64,000 nt of DNA from Neocallimastix lanati (nom. inval.) (GCA_016946835.1 JACVTC010000049.1:43501-107500); one strand, 5' to 3'. Counted from the first letter of the stretch, positions 11,986 to 24,543 are shown. Program-made: numbers and translations. The notes: generated from the sequence alone by a model not told the origin.

Positions 11986-12882
11986 GTTTTTTTTTTGTTT
12001 TGTTTTTGTTTTTTGTTTTTGTTTTTGTTTTGTTTTTGTTTTTTGTTTTTTATTTTTATTTTTGTTTTTGTTTTAATATTTTTTTATTAGATGTTATTTT
12101 AATAACATATATATTTAATTTTTTTTTCTAATTTATTTTACTATAAAAAAAAAAAAAAGAAAAAAAGAATATTTAAACTTCTATATTTCTTCTTCCTATT
12201 ATTATTATTAATATTATTTTTCAAAAAATTATTTCTTTTATTTTATTATTTTATATATATATATAAAAAACTAAAATAGAAAATTTTAAAATATAAAAAA
12301 AAAAAGGATAAAAAGTATTAATAGTACTATTATTTTTTTTTTTTAATTTAAAAAAATTTTTTTTTTTCTTTCTTTTTTTTTTTTTTTTTAAATTTTACTT
12401 TATTATATATATATTTCTTTCTTTTTTAGAAGATAAGAATTTATTTTTTTTTATATCAACAAAAATAAAAAAAAAGTTTCAATTTACTTTATCTCTTATA
12501 TAATAAAAAAAAAACTATTAAATATTGACCTTTTTTTCTTTTTCTTAACTTTCAAAAAAAAAATAATTTCTTATTATTATATGAATTAATTAAAAAATAT
12601 ATAAAATAAATAAATAATTATATAAAAGATAAAAAAAAAAAAAAATAAATTTGAAAATATCGAATAATTAAAACTGGATTGATTTTAATTGATTAATATT
12701 TCTCCTTTCTAATTTTTTTTTTTTAATCTTTCAAAAAATTTATATATTTTAAGTTCTAAGAATGAATTTTATCTTTATATTATTATTTTAGATTAAATTA
12801 TTTTTTATTATTATTTTTTTTTGCTTTATTATTGGTTTATATTGTTAATTATATTAATTTATGAATATTTGTTTGCTTGGTT
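10563..12882. other. AT-rich intergenic DNA
   Basis: Homopolymer A and T tracts, AT dinucleotide runs and a T-rich stretch with interspersed G (about 11975-12075). ORFs here are low-complexity artefacts. The part next to 12883 is the likely 3' UTR of the V-ATPase e gene. The fragment at 10911-10934 resembles the 5' part of a tRNA and is treated under findings. Confidence 0.6.
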
Positions 12883-13236
12883 TTAGACTCTTTCAACTCT
12901 TTCTGGTGAAATTAAAGGATTAAGTTGACACATGTAAGTGACGGCCCACATAAGATAACAACAGCATAGTGTTAATGCAATAGAAGTTCTGATAACACTA
13001 TTTATTTATATAAAAAAAGGTTATAATAATTAAATAAATAAAAAAAAAATAAATATTAGCTACTATTAAAAATTTTTATAATAAGTCAATATAATATATA
13101 TAAGTCTATTATAATAATTATTTTTATTTTATAATATTTACACTTGGTTTGGACCCTTTGGGGTGAATAATAAAGCTGCTATGGATAAAACAACGACAAC
13201 AGCAAGAACGATTAAAAGTACTAAAACACCACCCAT
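12883..13236 (-). CDS. VMA9: V-type proton ATPase subunit e (two exons)
   Basis: Exon 1 is 13142-13236 and exon 2 is 12883-12997; the 144-bp intron (12998-13141) begins GTAAAT and ends ATAG. The joined frame codes for 69 residues, the usual size of this small hydrophobic subunit. The N-terminal helix (MGGVLVLLIVLAVVVVL) leads into the family signature FTPKGPNQVV; human subunit e has the related IPKGPNRGVI. A second helix rich in Cys follows, then CQLNPLISPE, matching the conserved QLNPL. The protein is part of the membrane-embedded Vo sector, which moves protons into vacuoles and other acidic compartments. The intron splits the Val codon after PNQ. Neither exon is long enough to stand out as an ORF. 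Recognition is from memory of the family, with good agreement over the central motif. Confidence 0.9.
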
Positions 13237-15062
13237 GATTATACTAGCTATAAGTATATTATAAATTTTATAAAATAATTATTAATTTCATTTTTGGTTA
13301 ATTTATACGAAAAAAATAAATTCTTAAACTATCATATATCAATTTATTATATATATTTTTTATTCCTTTATCTTTTATATACTATTTTTTACTATAATTT
13401 ATATAATTATATTATTATTTTCGCTTTGCATAAATTTTGTATATATTTTAAATTGAATATTATATCAACAATCCAAAAAAAAATATATATATATTTATAT
13501 ATATATTTTTATCTTTTAATCATTATTTTATTTTATTTATGGTTACTGTTTTTTTTTCTTTATTTTTAACCCTCGATTTTCGTTTATATATGTTTTATTT
13601 ATAATTTTCCATTTAACTATTAATATTACTTTAATATTTAATTTCATCTTATCAAATTAATTTAAAACTATTTCGACGATTTCCAAATCCAAATATAAAT
13701 TCTTTTTAATATTATTTTTTTTTCTATTACATATTATTTTATTTTTTATTAATATCTAAAAATATTTTAATCTTTTTTTTTTTTCTTGATAATATATATT
13801 CAGAAAGGATTTATGGAATTATATTATTATTTATATAATAAAGATTGAAAAGTGTCATATTTTAACAAAATTATATATATATATAATAAAAATTTCGGAT
13901 TTATCATTATATATAAATATTTAGATTATTACTTTATAATTTTTTTTATTTTGATTAGGTTTTTTATTTAATTTATTTTTTTACTTTAATTCTTTAAACT
14001 TTTTTTTTTTTTTTAATTTCTTTTTTTTTTTAAAAAAAAAAAAAAAAAAACTATAGCTTTAATAATTTTAAATAAAAAATAAAAAAAAAATTAAGGGAAA
14101 TAATAATTAATAATTAATAAGAAAAAAATTATATATATTTCATTTATTTATTTATTTATTTATCTATTAATATTTTCATATTAATTATTATATTATTTAT
14201 TATTATTTATTATTATAATTATTTATTTATTTTTTAATATTATTTATTTATTTATTTATTTATTATTTATTATTTATTAATAAATACTCTTTATTATTAT
14301 TCAGTTATTCAATTATATTTATTTAATTATTAGTATTATTATAATACTTTTGATAAATAATCCTAATAATATTAAATAGTTAAATATTAATTATTATTAT
14401 TATTAAGTAAATATTAATAATTATTTCTCCTCTACAATTTTTATTACATTTTCAATTATTCCTTTTATTGATATATTTGAATTTATTACATCATATACTA
14501 CATGAATATAAATAAAATAAAAATATTAAAAAACCCACTGATTGTGTTAATAAAAAAAGCTTTAAAATATTATCATAAAATGTAAAAAAATGTAATAAAA
14601 TGTATTTCCATAAAATCATTAATTTATGTATTATTAAAAATTAAATAAATAAATATTAAAATTAAATAAATAAATATTAAAATTAAATAAATAAATATTA
14701 AAATTAAATAAATAATTTATTAGTTTGAATTAATAATAAAAATAATATTAAAATATTCATCCATCAAAAATAAAAGAATTTTATTATTTTATTATGATTT
14801 ATTATAATTAAATAATAATCATCATTATTATTTATTCAAATATTTATTATTATTATTACTATAAAAAAAAAAATTTAAAAAAAAAATAGAATAATTTTTA
14901 TATTAATTTAGATTATACTTGTTTATATATTATTTAAATTATTTATAAATATATTTAAACATTTGTTTTATATATACAATTATATAACTATAATATATAA
15001 TTAGAAATTAAAAAAATATATGTTATAAATTTAATATTGTATATTTTTATTCAAAAAATAGT
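13237..15062. other. AT-rich intergenic DNA with a short minisatellite
   Basis: Upstream region of the V-ATPase e gene, then long A and T tracts. About four copies of a 21-bp unit (ATTAAATAAATAAATATTAAA) lie near 14638-14720. No gene is seen. An ORF starting at 13294 is low-complexity AT DNA. Confidence 0.6.
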
Positions 15063-15231
15063 TGTAGAGTTGGCCAATCATTAATATGGTATTCATGACG
15101 TAATTTGTAGAATTGAGTTGGGCTTAAAATCATATATAAATAGAAAAGGAGATACATCAATATCACATGAATTATATATGTACTATCATAGATATATGAA
15201 TTTAATCATATATTTATGTATACACTCTACA
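15063..15231 (+). mobile_element. Small solo LTR, probably Ty1/Copia type
   Basis: 169 bp beginning TGTAGAGT and ending with its exact inverted complement ACTCTACA, with a TATA-like TATATAAATAGA inside. The five bases on each side, ATAGT and ATAAT, agree at four of five positions, as an aged target duplication would. No internal region is present, so this looks like a recombined solo LTR. The family call rests on size and ends only. Confidence 0.6.
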
Positions 15232-15424
15232 ATAATAAAAAAAAAAAGAGTTGATAAAAGTGTCTTATTAAAAAACAAAACTATTTTAAATTTTATATTT
15301 AATTACAATCAATAATACTATTTTAAGTATAATGCTGCACAATACATTCAAATAACAAATGTGTTATCGTTGATTATATTATTGTTACAATGTTATAATA
15401 AATTTGGAGCGCAGTATTTGATAT
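15232..15424. other. AT-rich spacer
   Basis: A poly(A) patch follows the solo LTR. The segment 15380-15424 is the probable 3' flank of the cysteine-rich pseudogene. Nothing else is seen. Confidence 0.4.
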
Positions 15425-16075
15425 TTATTTTTTTCTTTCCTTTGTGAAGAAATGACAGCAGCAAATAGTTAATCCCATGGCAAATGCAAATATTAGTATA
15501 CAATCAAAAAAAAAAAAATACCAAATATAAGACCATTACCAAAGCGGTCTGAATTATCATAATGTCTTTTACTTTGCTGGGAACAAGTGTTATTACAAAT
15601 TTTGGAAGAGCATTCATCATTGCTTTTACAATGATAACCCCCTGCTTTACCGCAGTGCATATAACGATCTTCCTTTTATAAAAAGAAAACCAGAGACATA
15701 AATGTCATTGTAGCGAATTATCGGCTCATCATCGTTAAAAACCCAATGCTTATTTGCGCATTTATTGGACAAGCAATCGGTATCAAATTTACACTCTATA
15801 CTACTGCATCTATTATAAACCAATTCTGTGTCACTGCAGGTGTGGGTAATATATGTTGTTACGTTACCATTTTTATCCGGAATATCAACAGTTTCATCTT
15901 CATACATGGATTCTGTTTGAACACAAATATCGTTTTTGCAATAGAAGCTAAGGAAATTTTCGTTCTTGATCTTCAATACGTCCTCTTTGCTCATAGTGCT
16001 TTAAGCATTGATAAATTGTAGAAAAAGAATGAAGAGCAGAAGTGTTGTCAGAATGTTGTTCTGCATTGCAAACAT
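15425..16075 (-). pseudogene. Decayed gene for a secreted or membrane cysteine-rich protein
   Basis: The frame starts at 16075 with MFAMQNNILTTLLLFILF, a convincing signal peptide, and meets a stop right after INA. The same frame resumes with STMSKEDV and runs to about 15650, giving a Cys-rich ectodomain (FYCKNDICVQTE, THTCSDTE, NRCSSIECKFDTDCLSNKC). A frameshift near 15655 leads to HCGKAGGYHCKSNDECSSKI, then a hydrophobic segment (GNGLIFGIFFFL). Past a second shift in a T run, the helix continues (FAFAMGLTICCCHFF) and ends with a basic tail and stop. The original protein was thus a signal peptide, a disulfide-rich domain, one membrane helix and a short cytoplasmic tail. The family is not identified. 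About three lesions; some Cys positions appear replaced by Trp or Tyr. An unrecognised intron could explain one lesion but not the early stop. Confidence 0.7.
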
Positions 16076-17255
16076 CTAGTAAAAATTGTTTATTATGTCT
16101 TGTAGTGTATTTTAACAATATTTAAAATTGTTTCAAAAAACACTTACAACCTATTTGTAACTGTATTGTTTGGATATTTATATATTATAACATTTGTTAT
16201 TAGTATTGTGCTAAAAGTCATTTTGTTATTAATATAATATATACGTTAATATGAAAAAAGTAATTATATTTAAATATTTTACGTATAATTTTGTGATTTT
16301 ATGTTTTATAAATTAATATATATTCAATTTTACTTATGAGAAGTGTACACTATAAAATATTTATAGATATAGATATTTAATATTTTAATAAAAGAATAAT
16401 AAATATAAACATTAAGTAAATTTTTATATTATTTTATTATAGATAACATAAACAACTATAAACCAAAATAAAAATAAAAAGGAATTTTGATAAATATATT
16501 ATTTACCTTCTATATATCAATAAATTTGTATATATTTTTGCGCTTATTTGCTTTTCTGATACTTAAAATGACTTGAAATAAGGAACAATAGAAGTTCATT
16601 AATTTAACATTTATTGACATCCAAATATAAAATATTGTATTATTTTGTAATTTCTACAATAAACTATAATAATGGGTGTTATTTCTATACACAAATCGAT
16701 AATGTTTACTTAAGGAGATTATATTTATGTTTTATTTAATTACTAAAAAAGTTCTTTTTTATAAAAGTCAATCATAAATATTTTACATGGAATTGAAAAT
16801 AACATCTGAATCGCAATTACTAAAATGTCGCAATTATGTCATTTCCAGCATTAATAAATGATGAAATACATTTGTGTTAATATAAATAATAAATCAAATT
16901 TTTAATTGTTACATATATGTTTATATCCATTAAAATTTTATCTAATCCTATGTACTGGTTAATTATAGGATTAATTTTTATATTATAATATAAAGATAAT
17001 AAAACAATATATTTAAATAATTAACTATTGATTAAAGTTTTAAATTTTAATTATTAATATAATTTAAAATTCAATATTAATTTTCCACTTCACTTTAACT
17101 ACTTTTAATATTTACATATATATTTTCATATTGATTTTTTTTTTTTTTTATTATGATCATTTCAATATATAAAAGTATATATAAAATTATATATATGCAA
17201 TATAAATAATTCAATATTTATAAATAATTATTTTATTAAAGAGATTAACAATTTC

Positions 17256-17286
<31 letters not shown>

Positions 17287-18429
17287 AAACTTTAAATAAT
17301 ATAGAATTCAATTAGAATTTTTTAAGTAACACAAAAATTATTTTGGTTAAGCTAATCTTAAAATTAACTACTAAAAAATACTAAAAATCAAATTAAGACT
17401 TGGTGGTGTGGATAATAAATTACTGGGTCTGATACTATCTGAATAAATTTATACTATTACAATTTAAAATTATGTTAACTAAATTTATTATTAATATATA
17501 TTTTATCATTGCTACTATTATAGAATAAATAACAATATATATATTTAATTCAAAATCTAGGAATATTTATGCTTTATGAATTATTTAAATTTAAAGTAAT
17601 CTAAATGAGCAGTTATTCAAATATATATAAAATAAATATATTTATTATAATTATTATACGTACTCTAAGACAATTAAACATAATATGAATAGATATTTTA
17701 GAATTATTATTATTAATAAATTTGTTCATAAATAATATTGAATTGAATACAATGGATATTAGTTTGAAAATCTGACGTCGCAGTTAGTTTTTATAATAAT
17801 AATGATATTTATTTAATCTCATAATGTCATGTCTTTAATTTGTTTCATAGTTAGTTAGTCGTTTGTATGTGAAAATTTTAATTGCTTTCAAATAAGAAGT
17901 ATATAAGTTTTGAGATGGATTAAGAAATAAAAATGGTTTTATTGAATAGTTGACTAATTATATTAAACTTATATATTTTTCAAAATTTTTTTTTATTATT
18001 TTTTCACTATTAATCGCATGTTCATAATGCTTTATTAAATTGGAATTTTCAACATTTACAAACATAATATTATCACACTCTTTATGCACATATCGTAAGG
18101 TACCTACTAAATAAAACCGTTAATTTTTTATCTAATGAATTAAAAATTTTATTTTGATGTGTATCAATACACCGTCAATATTTTGTACAAGGAGAAACAA
18201 TATTACCATTGAATAAGCTATAATCGATAAAAAAAAAACCATAAATATTCCATTGATATTTTGGCTAATATTTTTCAACATACTTTCATTGTCACTATAG
18301 CTGAAATCATTATGGGTAAAAAAGTTACATAGCTATATATTAAGTGAGTTTTTTAAGGTTTTAAATAGTACTTGGATAAATGGTAAATACGATTCTTAAC
18401 TACTTATTTTTTTAATTCTTTCCTTTATT
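16076..18429. other. AT-rich intergenic DNA, no gene seen
   Basis: Moderately complex but AT-rich sequence with poly(A) at 17257-17283. Stretches around 17395-17450 and 17750-17900 are less skewed, yet show no frame I can relate to a protein. Confidence 0.4.
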
Positions 18430-18540
18430 TTTTTTTAATTTCAGGTTGTCTAGTTCAACGCACGCAATTTTTTCAGGAAGTGTTTCCATTCATGAATATC
18501 TCCACCATTCCCATAACATATAATAAGTAAGTTTCCTTTA
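18430..18540 (+). pseudogene. Possible orphan exon or gene debris
   Basis: A pyrimidine tract and TTTCAG (about 18438-18443) precede an open stretch reading CLVQRTQFFQEVFPFMNIST, followed by a good donor, AAGTAAGT, near 18527. The acceptor, open frame and donor resemble an internal exon, and base composition is less skewed than around it. No flanking exons or protein family were recognised. It may be a remnant or chance. Confidence 0.25.
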
Positions 18541-19125
18541 TATTCATTAAGTATATTTTGTTTTCCTTTATATTATGATATTTACGTATTAGGGTGTTGG
18601 AATCCAGTGAAAATATTTCAATATTAATTTATTGAAAAGAAGCAAGAATTATACTATTAAAAGTATTTGAATTGTTGAAGGTCCATTTATCTTATCGTTT
18701 CTTCACAAATACTCATTTATCCATATTGAATTCAATAACGAATTGAATTTTTTCTTTTCTTATACCATAAATACTATCTGATAATAATTATTTATGACTT
18801 CTGTTTTTTTTTCCCTGAAACTTCAAAATTATTTTATATTAAGGACAATTGTGTTCAGGCAATATTTTCTTTGTATCAAAAATACAAATTGTCACTTATT
18901 GACAATTAATCACGTATATATATATATACATATATATATGTATATATATTTTTCAAATTTACTTTATTTTTTATTTAAAGAAAAATTAATGAATATAAAG
19001 TTATTTTTTATTTGAATAAAAATTAATGAATATAAAGTTATTCCAAAGTTTCAACAAATTTAAAATATATATATTTCTTTAATACTTTTAAAAAGTAATA
19101 ATAATAAAATTATTATAATATAAAT
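18541..19125. other. AT-rich intergenic DNA
   Basis: No gene. A 24-bp phrase (GAATATAAAGTTATT with neighbours) occurs twice in tandem near 18990-19045. Confidence 0.4.
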
Positions 19126-19448
19126 ATATAATTTTTGACATTAATATAATATAAAGAAATATATAATTTTTGACATTAATATAATATAAAGAATTATATA
19201 ATTATTGACATTAATATAATATAAAGAAATATATAATTTTTGACATTAATATAATATAAAGAATTATATAATTTTTGATATTAATATATAATATATAATT
19301 TTTGACATTAATATAATATAAAGAATTATATAATTTTTAACATTAATATAATATAAAGAATTATATAATTTTTGACATTAATATAATATAAAGAATTATA
19401 TAATTTTTGACATTAATATAATATAAAGAATTATATAATTTTTGACAA
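19126..19448. repeat. 35-bp minisatellite, about nine copies
   Basis: The unit contains TATAATTTTTGACATTAATA followed by TAATATAAAGAATTA, repeated head to tail with few changes. There are no spacers, so it is a plain minisatellite and not a CRISPR array. It marks the left border of the deacetylase gene array. Confidence 0.9.
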
Positions 19449-19458
19449 TATAATAATT

Positions 19459-19808
19459 AATTTATTAATTATTTATTTTTCTTTTTATTTATTATTATTT
19501 CACATATATATTCAGTAATTAACTATTTTCATTTTATTTCAAATTAAAATTTATTTTATATAATATATATTTTTAGGTATATTTTAACATTCTATATTTA
19601 ATGGTATAAATTCCATATATATTATTTTTAATAAATTTATTAATTATTTATTTTTCTTTTTATTTATTATTATTTCACATATATATTCAGTAATTAACTA
19701 TTTTCATTTTATTTCAAATTAAAATTTATTTTATATAATATATATTTTTAGGTATATTTTAACATTCTATATTTAATGGTATAAATTCCATATATATTAT
19801 TTTTAATA
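19459..19808. repeat. 175-bp tandem duplication in the 3' flank of deacetylase A
   Basis: 19459-19633 and 19634-19808 match almost perfectly. The same sequence, as a single copy, forms the downstream flank of the other deacetylase genes (for example 23050-23160 and 42830-42945). Confidence 0.85.
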
Positions 19809-20036
19809 AATTATTTAATTAAATATTTATAAAATGAATTACAATTCATTTTACAAATACTATGGTATAAAATTACTACATTTTTAAAATTAAATAGTTA
19901 TATAATTGTGTATATTATTATATTATTGTATATTTGTTTAATACTAATAATAAATTTAAATATAAAAAATTTTTCAAAATAATCTAAGCAATAATCAATT
20001 TAACTATTATTTATTATTTTAATAAAAATGACCTAC

Positions 20037-21168
20037 TTAATTTAATATTAAAGATATAATAGTAATTGCAACAGATAAAATAATACTAGAATGAATGGTA
20101 ATAGCATTTGAAGTATTGTCACCTTCTTTATTAGTACTAACTGTGGATTTTGTTGATGAATTAGTAATAGTACTTGTAGAATTAGTATTATTTGAAGTAG
20201 GTGTAGAATTATTTGTGTTAGTTTCACCAGCAGATTTATTTTTGTTATTTTCATCTGTGGTGTTGGATTCTCCATTATTTAAATTATTTTGATTTTCTTT
20301 ATCATTAGAAATACTTTGATATGGTGAAACTCCAATACATTCAGAAAGTGGAACAAATTCATATCCAAGACTTTGAACATATTCAATTACTGTTGGAAGA
20401 ACAATATTAACTGTACTTGGATAAACATCATGCATTAAAGTAATAAAACTATGAGTTTTTGGTGAAACATTTGGATCTGCAAGTTGTTCATTCATAGTAG
20501 CAATCACACTATCTACATCTTCTTTATATTGCCAATCCATGGTATCTGTTCCCCACATAATGATATTGTATCCTCTTTCTCCCAAGTATTCTTGAATCAT
20601 TTCAGACATTTCTCTCTTATGAGGATCACTTTCATTATATGCTCCATTTCCACAAGGAGGTCTGAAATAAGCAGGTTTTACACCAATGATTTCTTCAATT
20701 TTATCTGTCATATCATCAACATTTTCTTTCATTGATCCTTCCTCAATGGCTTCAAATAAATCTTTATGATTATAAGTATGAGAACCGATATCATGACCAG
20801 CTGCATAAGTTTTCTTTACAGTTTCAATAGCAGTTGGATCATTTTCAAGATCACTCCAATTATGAGCATTAATAAAGAAAGTTCCCTTTATATTATATTT
20901 TTTTAAAACATCTAAAGCGATTGGAGTTGTTTCAGGATTTGGACCATCGTCAACTATTAATTATAAAATAATAAGAAATTATTCATTAATATAAATTATT
21001 AATATGAATTATTTATATAAATTATTTATATAATTACAAATCCTTACATGTTAAAACAAATTGACCTGGCTTTAAACAATTTCTATAAATTTTAGCTTTA
21101 TCTGCAATAACAGAATTAGCAAATAAAGCAGTAAGAGTTAAAAATTTTAAATTAATTTTTGGAAACAT
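20037..21168 (-). CDS. Polysaccharide (chitin) deacetylase, NodB/CE4, copy A
   Basis: Two exons: 21048-21168 and 20037-20953; the 94-bp intron 20954-21047 has GTAAGG and AG. The product has 345 residues: signal peptide (MFPKINLKFLTLTALFANSV), then a NodB deacetylase domain, an Asn/Ser/Thr-rich linker from about residue 260, and a hydrophobic C-terminus typical of a GPI-anchor signal. All CE4 motifs are visible: TFDDGP at 40-45 (catalytic Asp and metal Asp), SHTYNH with His99 and His103 (metal), RPPCG at 138, DTMDW ending at Trp181, and LMHD with catalytic His215. The splice reconstitutes the TFDDGP motif, which confirms the gene model. Expected role: removal of acetyl groups from chitin or a related polymer at the cell surface; the substrate is inferred from the family. 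Copy A differs from the others in its last residues (AITIISLILN). Confidence 0.93.
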
Positions 21169-21210
21169 TTTTTTTATTTTTTATTTTTTATTAATTATAA
21201 TTTTTTTTAA

Positions 21211-21230
21211 GGTCTATATAAAGGTCTATA
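21211..21230 (-). promoter_or_regulatory. Conserved TATA-containing promoter element, copy A
   Basis: TATAGACCTTTATATAGACC on the gene strand, about 43 bases before the start codon: two copies of a TATAGACCT motif. The same element lies at the same distance before copies B, C, D and E. Confidence 0.6.
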
Positions 21231-23414
21231 TACTATATACTATTATACAATTGGATATTCTATTGATATAATGAAAAAAAATTTTTTTAAAGTAATTTTT
21301 TTTTCATTTTATATAAAATTTTATAATAATAAATTATTAAAATTACTTTATAAATTCATATTTTTATTAATAAATTATTAAAATTTTATTTTAAATTCAT
21401 ATTTTTATTAAATATAAAAATATGAATTTATTTTATTATTTTATTATTCATTATAATTGTTTATATTTGTTTCAAAAAAATATGGTATTTTAAACTAAAA
21501 ATAGATTTATTTATATTAATATAAAATATTTTTTGTCAGATTATTCCCAAAATTAAATTAAGGAAATAACCATAAACTATAATTAATATTTTAAACTTAT
21601 ATATATATTACACAAATCTTTTTTTAAATTTATATATTCAAAACATAAAAAAAAAAATTTTAATCTTTCTATTTAAAATCGGTAAAAAAATTTTTTTAAA
21701 TTGAATTGGTGTAACTTATAATTTTTATTATTTTTTAATATTATTATTATCATTAATTTTTAACCAACAATTAATAAAATATATCTAAAAATTAATTGAA
21801 TAAAAAATTTTGTTTTTGGTAATAAGACTTTTTCAATAAATAATTCTATTTTTATTTATATTTATTTTATTTTCATAGTTTATATAATTTAACTTTTATA
21901 TATAAAAAATTACTTTATATAAATTTTTTCATTCAAATATATTTATTTTAGATATATAAATTAAATTTATTTTTTTTTCCGATTTATCCTAAATAATACT
22001 ATTTTTTGGATATTAAATAAAATTAAATAAAATTCTTACAAATTAAAACAAATTAACCGAATTTTGATACACTATAATTATATTTTAAATTTATAAATCT
22101 AAAATCATTTTTAATATTACATATTCCTTTTTATAAATTATTAGATATATTGTTAATTGATGGTTAAAAAAAATAATAATAAAAAATTTATTGATTACAC
22201 TAATTTATTTTGAAATTTTTTATATAATTTTAAGTAGAAAGATTAACCAAAAATATGAAAAATAAGAAAAAATTTATTTTTTGAAAATATAATAATTTAT
22301 ATAAAAAGATTTCAAAAATATAAATTTAAAAATAATTATAGTTTATGGTTAGTTCCTTTATTTCTTCCGTTTAACTTTACAAAAAAAATAATTTTTATCA
22401 ATGTAAATAAGTCTATTTTAAAATTATTATTTTTCCATATGCTCTGAAACAATTAGCCATTGAAGATAAGGCTAAAATTTAAATTAATAGAAAATGTTTA
22501 TAATTTAGTTAATTAAGAATTTTATTTAATATTTAAAAAATAATATTATTTAGATAAATCGGAAATAAATAAATATAATTTATATATAAAATAAATATAT
22601 TTAATAAAAAATTTATATTTAATAATTCTTTATATATAAAAGCTAAATTATATAAAATATGAAAATATAATAAATATAAATAAAAATAGAATCATTTATT
22701 TATTGAAAAAGTATTATTACTACATAGTTTTTGATTAATTAATTTTTAGGTATATATTTTATTAATTGTTGGTTAAAAAATAATAACTAAAATTTTTTAA
22801 AATTATTATACAAATTTCGTATTTTATATAATTTGACTTTTATTATATAAATAAAAAATTCTAAAAATAAAATTTTTTCATAAATATATTATATTTTTTT
22901 TTTTAACAGTTAATCCTGAATAATATATTAATATTAAATATTACATATCATTATCTCCTAGTCTACACAAAATAAATATTAAATATTTAATAATAAATTT
23001 TATTTTATTAAATGTTTTTTTTTTTTTTTTTAAAAGGTATATAATAATTCACATTTTATTTCAAATTATAATTTATTTTATATAATATATATTTCTAGGT
23101 ATATTTTAATATTCTATATTTAATGGTATAAATTCCATATATATTATTTTTAATAAATTATTTTAAAGAATACTTACAAATGAATTACAATTCATTTTAT
23201 AAGTATTATGCATTCTTAAAATTAATAAATATATAATTATGTATATTATTATATTATTGTTGTATATTTGTTTAATATTAAAAATATTATATTATTTTAT
23301 ATTCGTTTAATATTGAAAATAAACTTTAAATTTAAAAATTTTTATTTTTCAAAATAATATAATCTATAATCAATTTAATAATTATTAAATATTTGATTAA
23401 ATAGGTCATTTTAA
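21231..23414. other. Spacer between deacetylases A and B with exon-1 relics
   Basis: AT-rich DNA related to the other spacers of the array. It contains a trimmed minus-strand relic of the exon-1 end (about 22033-22066) and a plus-strand relic (about 22445-22505, ATTGAAGATAAGGCTAAAAT). The 3' flank of copy B begins near 23000, including a palindrome at 23178-23197 (AAATGAATTACAATTCATTT). Confidence 0.65.
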
Positions 23415-24543
23415 TTAAAATAATAATGATAAAACAGCAATTGCAACAGATAAAATAATACTAGAATGAATGGTAATAGCATTTGAAGTATTGTCACCTT
23501 CTTTATTAGTACTAACTGTGGATTTTGTTGATGAATTAGTAATAGTACTTGTAGAATTAGTATTATTTGAAGTAGGTGTAGAATTATTTGTGTTAGTTTC
23601 ACCAGCAGATTTATTTTTGTTATTTTCATCTGTGGTGTTGGATTCTCCATTATTTAAATTATTTTGATTTTCTTTATCATTAGAAATACTTTGATATGGT
23701 GAAACTCCAATACATTCAGAAAGTGGAACAAATTCATATCCAAGACTTTGAACATATTCAATTACTGTTGGAAGAACAATATTAACTGTACTTGGATAAA
23801 CATCATGCATTAAAGTAATAAAACTATGAGTTTTTGGTGAAACATTTGGATCTGCAAGTTGTTCATTCATAGTAGCAATCACACTATCTACATCTTCTTT
23901 ATATTGCCAATCCATGGTATCTGTTCCCCACATAATGATATTGTATCCTCTTTCTCCCAAGTATTCTTGAATCATTTCAGACATTTCTCTCTTATGAGGA
24001 TCACTTTCATTATATGCTCCATTTCCACAAGGAGGTCTGAAATAAGCAGGTTTTACACCAATGATTTCTTCAATTTTATCTGTCATATCATCAACATTTT
24101 CTTTCATTGATCCTTCCTCAATGGCTTCAAATAAATCTTTATGATTATAAGTATGAGAACCGATATCATGACCAGCTGCATAAGTTTTCTTTACAGTTTC
24201 AATAGCAGTTGGATCATTTTCAAGATCACTCCAATTATGAGCATTAATAAAGAAAGTTCCCTTTATATTATATTTTTTTAAAACATCTAAAGCGATTGGA
24301 GTTGTTTCAGGATTTGGACCATCGTCAACTATTAATTATAAAATAATAAGAAATTATTCATTAATATAAATTATTAATATGAATTATTTATATAAATTAT
24401 TTATATAATTACAAATCCTTACATGTTAAAACAAATTGACCTGGCTTTAAACAATTTCTATAAATTTTAGCTTTATCTGCAATAACAGAATTAGCAAATA
24501 AAGCAGTAAGAGTTAAAAATTTTAAATTAATTTTTGGAAACAT
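23415..24543 (-). CDS. Polysaccharide (chitin) deacetylase, NodB/CE4, copy B
   Basis: Exons 24423-24543 and 23415-24328, intron 24329-24422 (94 bp); 344 residues. The catalytic domain is the same as in copy A: TFDDGP, SHTYNH, RPPCG, DTMDW and LMHD are all present. The C-terminal tail is AIAVLSLLF, shared with D. It faces copy C head to head across 3.4 kb. B and C, with their flanks, are inverted copies of each other. The corresponding pair in the second unit is D and E. Confidence 0.93.

Noticed and set aside
11838-12131. Plus-strand ORF of 97 codons
   Set aside because: Almost only Phe, Ile and Tyr from T-rich DNA; not a membrane protein.
15746-16021. Plus-strand ORF of 91 codons
   Set aside because: Antisense of the cysteine-rich pseudogene, whose minus-strand reading has a signal peptide, Cys pattern and membrane helix.
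18150-18360. Cytochrome P450-like or other conserved fragment
   Set aside because: A few suggestive residues (IAEIIMGKKV) but no continuous frame and no defining motif.
19126-19448. CRISPR-like array
   Set aside because: The 35-bp units are contiguous without spacers and the genome is eukaryotic; this is a minisatellite.
20484-20735. 83-codon ORFs opposite each deacetylase exon 2 (also at 23859, 28427, 35153, 39755 and 43641), and 65- and 79-codon overlapping ORFs
   Set aside because: They recur only because the deacetylase exons are copied, run through the NodB motifs on the wrong strand or frame, and have no features of their own.
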